Shown here: positions 57,102 through 64,000 of the stretch, in pieces
How the letters are laid out: every line of letters starts with the position of its first letter
Position numbering within the stretch: the stretch's first letter is position 1
DNA from: Verrucomicrobiales bacterium
Lineage (GTDB): Bacteria > Verrucomicrobiota > Verrucomicrobiia > Verrucomicrobiales > DEV007
Direction: 5' to 3'
Length of the DNA: 64,000 nt
Assembly (NCBI GenBank): GCA_002726915.1
Contig: PBSY01000047.1
Location: forward strand, 82,545-146,544
Notes under the pieces: generated by a model
Seen by the model: the letters and a program-made list of their open reading frames with translations, nothing else
Told to the model about the DNA's origin: nothing
Databases searched by the model: none
Position numbers and translations under genes: made by a program

Positions 57102-58163
57102 ATGAAGTTACCATTCCTACCATTATTGCTCGCCACATTCCTCTCTCAGATTTCACCACTTTCCGCGGACACCCTCCCCGATCCCGACGGTAAGCCCGCC
57201 GACATGTCTAAACCCGTTCAGGTATATATCCTGCTTGGTCAGTCTAATATGCTGGGTTTTGGAAAGATCGCGGGTGGAAAAAATGGTCCTGAGGGTTCAC
57301 TCTCGCACGCTGTAAATGAAAAAGGTCTCTACCCCTACCTTATTGATGACGAAAGTAATTGGACCGAGCGAATGGATGTGCGCAATGTCAGGGTGATGGG
57401 CAGCGGCACCGGAGCTATAAAGCAATTTAACAATGAATGGATGACCATTGGAAAAAGCAATATCGGCCCTGAAATTGGGATTGGGCATTTCGTTGGCGAA
57501 GCGACCGACGCTCCTGTCTTAATCCTAAAAAGCTGCATCGGAAACCGAGCTCTTGGCTGGGATCTCCTTCCACCCGGCAGCGAAGGCTTCGAATTCACTG
57601 ACGCAAAAGGGAAAACATGGGTCCACCCCGGCTACAAAGGATCACCCGATAAATGGGAAAAGGGAACCAAGCCCAATCCGATAACATGGTATGCCGGCAC
57701 GCAATACGACGGAGATATCGCCCGAGCAAAATCAGTTTTGGAAAAGCTCGGAGACTACTACCCTGAGACTACGGAATATGAAGTTGCCGGCTTCTTCTGG
57801 TGGCAAGGAGATCGTGACAGCCGCAGTGCGGCTCTATCAAGCCGCTATGAACACAACCTCGCGCACCTCATCAAGCAGCTACGAAAGGATTTCGACGCTC
57901 CTGGCGCAAACTTTGTCTGCGCCTCTCTCGGTCAGACCGAAAAAGGAGCCACCGACGGAGGGGGCAAAATTCTCGACGCTATGCTCGCTGTCGATGGCAG
58001 TTCCGGGACATATCCGGAATTTAAAGGCAATGTCGCCGCAGTTTACACCCATCCTCTTTCGAAGGGTGGTAGTTCAGGTTCTCACTACGGAGGCAACGCG
58101 GAGACTTACATGAACGTCGGCGAAGCGATGGGCAAGGCGATGGTCGAATTGATGAGGCCGTGA
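57102..58163 (+). CDS. SASA-domain acetylesterase (sialate O-acetylesterase-like)
   Basis: Secreted esterase of the SGNH/SASA type, likely to remove acetyl groups from a glycan. Signal peptide MKLPFLPLLLATFLSQISPLSA is followed by VYILLGQSNMLGFGK, the GQSNM block with the catalytic Ser. FFWWQGDRDSR and SHYGGNAETYMNVGEAMGKAM supply the expected later blocks, the last with the catalytic His region. The 353-residue length is normal. It is divergent from the sulfatase with 230 bases for promoters, and runs in the same direction as the chimeric protein downstream. Confidence 0.82.
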   Translation: MKLPFLPLLLATFLSQISPLSADTLPDPDGKPADMSKPVQVYILLGQSNMLGFGKIAGGKNGPEGSLSHAVNEKGLYPYLIDDESNWTERMDVRNVRVMGSGTGAIKQFNNEWMTIGKSNIGPEIGIGHFVGEATDAPVLILKSCIGNRALGWDLLPPGSEGFEFTDAKGKTWVHPGYKGSPDKWEKGTKPNPITWYAGTQYDGDIARAKSVLEKLGDYYPETTEYEVAGFFWWQGDRDSRSAALSSRYEHNLAHLIKQLRKDFDAPGANFVCASLGQTEKGATDGGGKILDAMLAVDGSSGTYPEFKGNVAAVYTHPLSKGGSSGSHYGGNAETYMNVGEAMGKAMVELMRP

Positions 58164-58245
58164 GGCGCGGGCTAGATAGTTACAAAAGAGTTGTCCCCCA
58201 AGTCCGAATTTTAAATACGTTAGCTCATTCAGCCAACCTTTCGCG

Positions 58246-60747
58246 ATGAATTCATCCCACCACCGCTGTTTCACCGCCCTGATCCTCTGCCTTTTCGTAA
58301 CGAGAGCTCCAGGCAACGACGAAGCAACTTCCCTCAACCTGACGGAAGTAGGAGAGAAACTCGAGGCGCACTGGTCTGGGCAACTGGAGTCGCTCGGTTC
58401 TCAACTGGCGCAGCAAATCCCGAAGCCGGAGCAAGCCAAGGACGAAACGCTCAATCAGTTTCTCATCAGTGACTCACTCGATGCGGCTCTCGCCAAATAC
58501 GTCGTTCTGAAAGAAGCCACGCCTGCCGGTCTGGCGCGGTTTGCCCAGCAAGATCGGGATCAATGGCAACTCGTCGAAGGACTGCTAGCCGATCCTATCT
58601 TAATGCGGCAAATGCTTGTGGCTGACGGCGCCAAAGCAAAATCTCTCGGACGCAACGGCTTTGGACCCGCCGAATACGGCAAGGCGATTCAGATCTACAC
58701 CGACATCCAGGAAGCGAGTGAACATGCCTCTTCGGGTATCTTCCAGCGGTTGGCGCTCGCTGTCAGTCTAGAACACGCTGTTCCGTTGGTTCAGGCCAAT
58801 CCCGAAGCGTCTGTCGGAGCACCGGCAACGATCGATCCCGTGAAGCGTTATCTCCATTACGAAAAAGCCTACCTCGATGGAGAGTTGGATTCGACCTTCA
58901 GCCAATTAACGACTTGGGATCTGCGCATGGTGGTGAATGGAGACGAGCCGGATGAGACGCTTGTCTGGGGTCGTGAAATGTTGCGCAACTACCGCCCCGA
59001 TCACATTTACAACGAAAACTTCGGCTGGCGCTACGTGAACATTGTCACCTCTGATGTGAAATATGGATCACAGGATGTAAAATATGATCGACCCGAACTG
59101 CAGAAGTATCAGAACATGCTAATGAACGGCGGTGTGTGTGGTCGCCGTGCTTTCTTTGGGAGATTCATTCTTCGATCGTTCGGGGTTCCCACGACAGCCC
59201 GCCCCAGCCGAGGGCATGCCGCTCTCGCCCACTGGACACCTAGGGGCTGGGTCGTAAATCTCGGAGGAGGCTGGGGTGCCGGCTGGACCTCAACTCTCTA
59301 CGTGAAAGATGTCGACTTCCTTGCCACTACCCAGGCCAGAGCTAATTCGGAAGCTTACCTTAAAGTAAAGCGTGCCCAGTGGGCTGGTGACGTCCTTGAC
59401 GAAAAGCGTAGCTACGGCACAAATGAAAAAGAAGAGTCCGGATTCTGGAATGGTATCTCCCTTCAAGTGCAGCGCGCTATCATTGATCAATCAGACGCCG
59501 TTACACTAGCCGCGCTGGGTGAAGATCTTGGCGAGGCAAATGAACCGACCGTCGCAGAAAAGGTCATGGCTTCTCCCGTCACGGACGAAGATAAGAAGAT
59601 CATCCAGAACTCTGATGGCAGCATCTCGATCCCGGCCGCGGCATACAGCAAGCCATCAGGCAATACTCGTGAAGTGCTCGCCATGAAGAGCTTCGATGGT
59701 GGCCTTCAGATTTTTCTGCCTCGCTTTTTCCCTCAGGGAAAAACCATCATGCGGGGCGGCACCTGGAAAGGCGAACCTGATGCATTGGCCTCTGGAAAAC
59801 GCATGTTGAGCGGCGGCTACGGCAAATACGAAAACTGGGGGCTGCGCGCTGCGATGACCGCTCCTGAGGGTAAGACTCATGAGATCACCCTAAACCTAGG
59901 GGACGGTGTCACCATGGAGATGGTCTATATCCAGCCGGGAATTTTCGTCATGGGTGGCGAAAACGAAACCGACGGTCGCTTCGAGTGCATTGAAATTCCG
60001 AAACACGAAGTGCAACTGACAAGAGGTTTCTACCTCGGTAAATACGAAGTGACGCAGGCTCAGTATGAAACCATCATGGGCTTCAATCCTAGTAAGTCCA
60101 CTAAAGACCCGCGCTGCCCGGTAGATGACGTCAGCGAATCGGATGCTGTTTTATTCTGTGGCAAAGCCGCCGAAAAAACCGGTTTTGATATCCGACTTCC
60201 CAGCGAAGCTGAATGGGAATATGCCAGTCGTGCCGGAGCAGACTCCAAGTGGTTCTTCGGTGATGATCCCTCGGTAATCGGCGAGTATGCCTGGTTCAAG
60301 GAGAATGCCGGAGGGAAGTCTCACCCGGTCGGCCAACTGAAACCCAACCCATGGGGCCTCTACGATATCTACGGAAACGTAACCGAAAGAATTGCTGACA
60401 AATACGAGAAAAACTATTACTCAAGAAGTCCCAGGGTAGACCCCGCAGGCCCCTCACCCGGCACCATGTCCCATCTTGAGTACGTGATAACTGTTCCCAA
60501 GGCCGGTGATTACCATTTTACAGCTCGAGTCGTCACTTCAAATTATAACCAGCAAATTTGCATTTCCACTAATGAATCGAGCTCCGAGATCACTAAGGAA
60601 ATGCCCTTCACTGAAGGCCTTTGGAAAGAATCCGAACCTGTTACCCTAACTTTAAATCAAGGTGAAAATGTAGTACGGATGTGGCGGAATAAACCGCCCC
60701 AATATGGACTGGCAATCGGAGGATTCACACTCGCTCCCGCTCTGTAA
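58246..60747 (+). CDS. Exported chimera: transglutaminase-like, truncated FGE-like and carbohydrate-binding-like regions
   Basis: An 833-residue exported protein with signal peptide at residues 1-23. The first half contains a transglutaminase-like core: Cys298 in NGGVCGRRAFFGRF and His324 in RGHAALAHW, then WVVNLGG where the family usually has Asp, here Asn. From about 555 an FGE/SUMF1-type domain follows: VTMEMVYIQPGIFVMGGENE, KYEVTQAQYETIMG and LPSEAEWEYASRAGA, to YGNVTERIADKY. The usual final part with RGGSW and GFR is missing, as is the GNVWEW tryptophan; instead residues 745-833 form a carbohydrate-binding-like beta domain (YVITVPKAGDYHFTARVV). A true FGE is unlikely. It lies within the sulfatase/esterase neighbourhood. 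Confidence 0.7.
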   Translation: MNSSHHRCFTALILCLFVTRAPGNDEATSLNLTEVGEKLEAHWSGQLESLGSQLAQQIPKPEQAKDETLNQFLISDSLDAALAKYVVLKEATPAGLARFAQQDRDQWQLVEGLLADPILMRQMLVADGAKAKSLGRNGFGPAEYGKAIQIYTDIQEASEHASSGIFQRLALAVSLEHAVPLVQANPEASVGAPATIDPVKRYLHYEKAYLDGELDSTFSQLTTWDLRMVVNGDEPDETLVWGREMLRNYRPDHIYNENFGWRYVNIVTSDVKYGSQDVKYDRPELQKYQNMLMNGGVCGRRAFFGRFILRSFGVPTTARPSRGHAALAHWTPRGWVVNLGGGWGAGWTSTLYVKDVDFLATTQARANSEAYLKVKRAQWAGDVLDEKRSYGTNEKEESGFWNGISLQVQRAIIDQSDAVTLAALGEDLGEANEPTVAEKVMASPVTDEDKKIIQNSDGSISIPAAAYSKPSGNTREVLAMKSFDGGLQIFLPRFFPQGKTIMRGGTWKGEPDALASGKRMLSGGYGKYENWGLRAAMTAPEGKTHEITLNLGDGVTMEMVYIQPGIFVMGGENETDGRFECIEIPKHEVQLTRGFYLGKYEVTQAQYETIMGFNPSKSTKDPRCPVDDVSESDAVLFCGKAAEKTGFDIRLPSEAEWEYASRAGADSKWFFGDDPSVIGEYAWFKENAGGKSHPVGQLKPNPWGLYDIYGNVTERIADKYEKNYYSRSPRVDPAGPSPGTMSHLEYVITVPKAGDYHFTARVVTSNYNQQICISTNESSSEITKEMPFTEGLWKESEPVTLTLNQGENVVRMWRNKPPQYGLAIGGFTLAPAL

Positions 60748-60751
60748 AAAT

Positions 60752-61510
60752 TCACCTTTTACTTTCCGCTAAACGCCGCGCCGCTTCCCACTCCAACTTT
60801 CCGAAACTCTTCCCGGTGTAGTTGTCCTGAACAATCTGATAGGTGTTTTCAACAACAGGTTGGGCTACCGTAAAGTAGTCATCCCGATGTTTTGTAGATG
60901 ACAGAACATGCAGTTGCACCCGACAGGCTTCGACCATCTGATAGGTCAGGAAAAAGGCTTCATGAACCGTTTTTCCCACAGTGATTGACCCATGGTTGCG
61001 CAGCAGCAGTACCTTGTTCGAAGGACCAAAATCGGACACCATGCGTTCACAGGTATCAGCCTCTTTATTCGTCGCGTGCTCATAAGAATGATAAGAAATA
61101 GGACCAAGATCCATTGAGTAAGTGGACAGACCTCGAATCAACCCCTCCCTCAAACTGGCGACAGCCACCACTTCCGGGACGTGAATGTGCATCACCCACT
61201 TGTCAGCTCTCTCCGATGTGTGAATTGCTGAGTGAATCTTAAATCCCGCGGGATTGATCCCTAAAGCGGTCGATCCCTGATCGATAACTGCGCCATTCGC
61301 GTCAACTTTAACGAGGGACTCTGGTGTGATTTCCTCCCAGAGCAAACCAAACGCATTAATCAAAAACTCGCCCTCTATGGGGCCTTTTACCGTGATATGG
61401 GTGTGGATTAGATGCGTCCACCCCAGCATCGCAAAAACATGGTAAGCTGAGGAAAGTTCCTCCCTCAGATTCCATTCTTCTTCACTGACTCGATCCTTCA
61501 CCTTGTTCAT
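60752..61510 (-). CDS. Class II aldolase/adducin family protein
   Basis: Predicted metal-dependent aldolase or epimerase of the L-fuculose-phosphate aldolase/adducin type, 252 residues. Zinc ligands are seen in MHIHVPEV (two His) and LLLRNHGSITVG (His). The HLIHTHITVKGP block near the N-terminus and NPAGFKIHSAIHTSERADKW fit the fold. No sugar kinase or isomerase gene accompanies it. It converges on the chimeric protein with four bases between the stops, and its substrate is unknown. Confidence 0.82.
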   Translation of the reverse strand: MNKVKDRVSEEEWNLREELSSAYHVFAMLGWTHLIHTHITVKGPIEGEFLINAFGLLWEEITPESLVKVDANGAVIDQGSTALGINPAGFKIHSAIHTSERADKWVMHIHVPEVVAVASLREGLIRGLSTYSMDLGPISYHSYEHATNKEADTCERMVSDFGPSNKVLLLRNHGSITVGKTVHEAFFLTYQMVEACRVQLHVLSSTKHRDDYFTVAQPVVENTYQIVQDNYTGKSFGKLEWEAARRLAESKR

Positions 61511-61541
61511 GGCAATTGATCAGCAAGTTCGACAAGTTTTC

Positions 61542-62021
61542 CTATAAGACCACACCGGTAATTTCGCCTTCGAAAACAAACTTATCCCCGACGAAACCTT
61601 GGGCTTCAAAACTAGCCATGCGTGAACGCAGTCGAGTCGCTTTAACCACCATGACAAGATCATCTCCTGGTTCGACGCTACCGCGAAACTTCACCTTATC
61701 AACGCCGGCAAAGCCAAAGAATTTTTCACCTTCTGGGTCAAACTTGAGATGGAAAATCAGTGAACTTACCTGAGCCGCCATTTCAATCATCAGGACACCC
61801 GGCATGAGAGGTCGGCCGGGAATGTGGCCCCGGATCCAAAATTCCTCCTCGCTTTGGTGCTTAAAACCTACGGCCATGCCTTCTTCCGCATCAAAAGCAA
61901 TTAACTTGTCGAGTTGTTCAAACTCGTAGCGCTGACGGTTCAAGCCAAGCACTTGCTCTTTGGATAAAGCCTCATTGTTAGGATCGAGAGTCGCAGGATC
62001 AATTATTGGTTCAGATGCCAT
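61542..62021 (-). CDS. FabZ-like 3-hydroxyacyl-ACP dehydratase
   Basis: Hotdog-fold protein of 159 residues. The FabA/FabZ active-site block reads FWIRGHIPGRPLMPGVLMIEMAAQVSS, with the catalytic His and the following Glu of the MIEMAAQ helix. It probably dehydrates 3-hydroxyacyl-ACP in fatty acid or lipid synthesis. There is no lipid A gene nearby, so a FabZ proper or a homologue with another substrate both remain possible. It is 31 bases upstream of the aldolase gene and divergent from the sulfatase. Confidence 0.8.
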   Translation of the reverse strand: MASEPIIDPATLDPNNEALSKEQVLGLNRQRYEFEQLDKLIAFDAEEGMAVGFKHQSEEEFWIRGHIPGRPLMPGVLMIEMAAQVSSLIFHLKFDPEGEKFFGFAGVDKVKFRGSVEPGDDLVMVVKATRLRSRMASFEAQGFVGDKFVFEGEITGVVL

Positions 62022-62189
62022 AGGATAGTTTCCGAGGATAACGACTCTACAGTGAACCGCCTTTCTGATTAGTAAAGGCCTCAGAAATATGCTTTCGTCA
62101 CCGAATTAGCGGCAGATTTTGTCGGCGGCAGCGATTTATGGGCTGAATTCTTCGATCTCGGGAAAACGGCCGCCCACCTCACCTACCTA

Positions 62190-64000
62190 ATGAAACTTAC
62201 AATTCTAGCCCTGACCGCTTTTTTGTTCTCTCTTTCATCGGGGCAGGCAATTACTTCGCCCAATCGACCCAATGTTATCCTTATTCTGGCAGATGACCTT
62301 GGATGGGCTGACACCACACTCTACGGCCAGACTAAGCTTTACGAGACGCCCAACCTCGAGCGTCTCGCAGCACGTGGAATGACGTTTAACAATGCGTATT
62401 CCTCCCACCCGCTTTGCTCACCCACCCGCTCCAGCATTCTCAGCGGACAGAACCCGGCCCGAACCGGATTCACCACACCGGGAGGTCACACGAAGGAGGT
62501 TCTCTATGAACCCGTCGCTAAGGCGAGTGGTTCACCCAACCAGAAAAGTAACGTGGTCAAGTCCTCCACCCGACTCGACCCAAGCATGCCAACATTGGCT
62601 GTCGTGCTCAAGAATGCCGGCTACGAGACCGCCCACTTCGGCAAATGGCACCTTGGAGACGGTCCCCACTCGGCACTTAAGTTCGGCTTCGACGTTGATA
62701 TCCCCAACTACAACGGCCCCGGACCCGGTCGCACCTATCTAGCACCCTGGACCATTCCCGGCCTTGAAGGCGAACCCGGCGAGCATATCGAGGACCGCAT
62801 GGCTAAGGAGGCCGTTAGTTGGTTGAAAAACCGTGATCGCACCAAACCATTCTTCATGAACTACTGGCAGTTCTCCGTTCATGCGCCCTTTGGTGCCAAG
62901 CCGGAACTCATTGATCGCTACCGCTCGAAAATTGATCGTACTTCCACTCAGCAATCTCCTACCTACGCCGCCATGTTACATTCGATGGACGATGCTATCG
63001 GCACTCTGCTGGACGCTATCGATGAGGAGGGAATCGCCAACGAAACCATCATCCTTTTTACCTCCGACAATGGTGGCAACCAGCACTGTGGCCTCGAAGA
63101 GACCGACATCAACGGCGAAACCTTCATCACACCCGTCACCAGCAACGCGCCACTCCTTGGAGGCAAAGGCAACATCCACGACGGAGGGATCCGCGTACCT
63201 GGCATCGTCGTTTGGCCTGGCATCACAGAGTCGGGGTCACGTAACGACACTCGCGTCCAGTCGACTGATCTTTATCCAACCATTCTCAGTATGCTGAAAA
63301 TCAATCCTCCAGCGAATCATCCCATCGACGGTGTCGATTTCTCGGTCGCCCTCGGTGGAGAGGAGCTCGAGCGGGCACCTATGTTCACCTATGTACCGAG
63401 CTACGGCAACACTCCCAAATGGTTGCCACCGTCGATGGCTGTGCATCATGGTAGGTGGAAACTGATTCGAACCTTTCACCACGGTAAGAACGGTGCTCAT
63501 CAATTTCGTCTCTACGACGTGGAGAATGACATTGGAGAGACCAAGAACCTCGCTGCAGAGCAACCCGAAACCGTTCAGCGACTCGACGCCCTAATCGACG
63601 ATTTTATTGCCGAAGTTGAGGCCGTCGTTCCTACCGCCAATCCGAACTTCAACCCCGTCCAGTTCGATGCCTCCAAGATCGGCATCCAGGCCGGCGGACT
63701 CAAGATGCCATCGGCAACCAAGACATCCCGTCAGCCTATCACCATGACCACGGTCAAGGATCCAGCCCTCCAAGGTTGGATTGCGCGAAATGCAGAGATC
63801 ACCTCTGACTCGACCCGGATCGTCATTAAAAGCGTCGGCCGCCATTCCTTTCTCGCCACCAACAAGGTCCGCAGCGAGGGAGCCACCGAAGTGAAACTGA
63901 AGATCCGTGGTGACGGTGAAGGCAGTCTTCAATGGCGCACCGAAGATCAGGAGAAATTCCTTGAAACTCAGTCGGAGTTATTCACGGTGAAAGGAAACGA
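62190..64000 (+). CDS. Exported sulfatase, partial (runs off the window)
   Basis: The ORF is absent from the track because it has no stop before the window ends. From ATG at 62190 the frame is open to base 64000. Signal peptide MKLTILALTAFLFSLSSG leads to RPNVILILADDLGWADTTLY with Asp metal ligands. Cys76 in HPLCSPTRSSILSG is the formylglycine Cys in CSPTR. HFGKWHLGDG, FSVHAPFG, FTSDNGGNQH and GGKGNIHDGG follow. After about residue 490 comes an extra beta-rich tail whose end is outside the window. The neighbouring lyase, sulfatase and esterase suggest a role in sulfated-polysaccharide degradation. Confidence 0.9.
   Translation, partial: MKLTILALTAFLFSLSSGQAITSPNRPNVILILADDLGWADTTLYGQTKLYETPNLERLAARGMTFNNAYSSHPLCSPTRSSILSGQNPARTGFTTPGGHTKEVLYEPVAKASGSPNQKSNVVKSSTRLDPSMPTLAVVLKNAGYETAHFGKWHLGDGPHSALKFGFDVDIPNYNGPGPGRTYLAPWTIPGLEGEPGEHIEDRMAKEAVSWLKNRDRTKPFFMNYWQFSVHAPFGAKPELIDRYRSKIDRTSTQQSPTYAAMLHSMDDAIGTLLDAIDEEGIANETIILFTSDNGGNQHCGLEETDINGETFITPVTSNAPLLGGKGNIHDGGIRVPGIVVWPGITESGSRNDTRVQSTDLYPTILSMLKINPPANHPIDGVDFSVALGGEELERAPMFTYVPSYGNTPKWLPPSMAVHHGRWKLIRTFHHGKNGAHQFRLYDVENDIGETKNLAAEQPETVQRLDALIDDFIAEVEAVVPTANPNFNPVQFDASKIGIQAGGLKMPSATKTSRQPITMTTVKDPALQGWIARNAEITSDSTRIVIKSVGRHSFLATNKVRSEGATEVKLKIRGDGEGSLQWRTEDQEKFLETQSELFTVKGN

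Overview
The window looks like chromosomal DNA of a member of the Verrucomicrobiota, probably free-living and marine. Three things suggest this. First, it opens with an ECF sigma factor end, a FecR/LamG protein, a DUF1549/DUF1553 protein and a DUF1501 protein, a cassette typical of the Planctomycetes-Verrucomicrobia group. Second, sulfatases lie beside an alginate-lyase-like enzyme and an acetylesterase. Third, the ribosomal proteins carry unusual appended tails. The assignment is an inference from gene content; there is no rRNA gene in the window.

Layout. 1-5.5 kb (+): ECF sigma C-terminus (cut by the window edge), FecR/LamG, DUF1549/DUF1553, DUF1501, then a clear terminator. 5.6-7.3 kb (+): hybrid histidine kinase. 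7.3-11.1 kb (-): TatD hydrolase, GNAT, M32 carboxypeptidase, and an exported HtrA-like protein without a recognisable catalytic triad. 11.2-29.3 kb (-): a fused str-S10-spc-alpha supercluster transcribed leftward, rpsL to rpsD. It lacks tuf, rpsN, rpmD, infA, rpoA and rplQ. It contains one non-ribosomal gene for an exported coiled-coil protein between rpsS and rplV. L22 has a C-terminal helix-hairpin-helix domain, S5 and S11 have acidic N-terminal extensions, and S3 has a Gly/Arg/Pro tail.

29.6-31.3 kb is an accessory island: a degenerate tRNA-Met copy, a 55-bp inverted repeat bracketing two small BamE/SmpA-like lipoprotein genes, and an intact tRNA-Met. 31.3-42.5 kb is mostly housekeeping: AEC transporter, MBL hydrolase, recN, dnaJ-grpE, an RsbU-type phosphatase with a STAS protein, mazG, rsmE. 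42.6-54.4 kb holds gltB, an SLC13 transporter, a TMEM43-like membrane protein, leuS and an NdpA-like nucleoid protein.

54.5-64 kb looks like a polysaccharide-degradation neighbourhood: PL7 lyase, two sulfatases (the second runs off the window), a SASA-type esterase and an exported chimera of transglutaminase-like, truncated FGE-like and carbohydrate-binding-like parts. A class II aldolase and a FabZ-like dehydratase sit among them. The most unusual items are the gene embedded in the S10 operon, the L22-HhH fusion, the inverted-repeat/tRNA-remnant island and the chimera at 58.2 kb. No CRISPR array, rRNA operon, transposase or integrase was seen.
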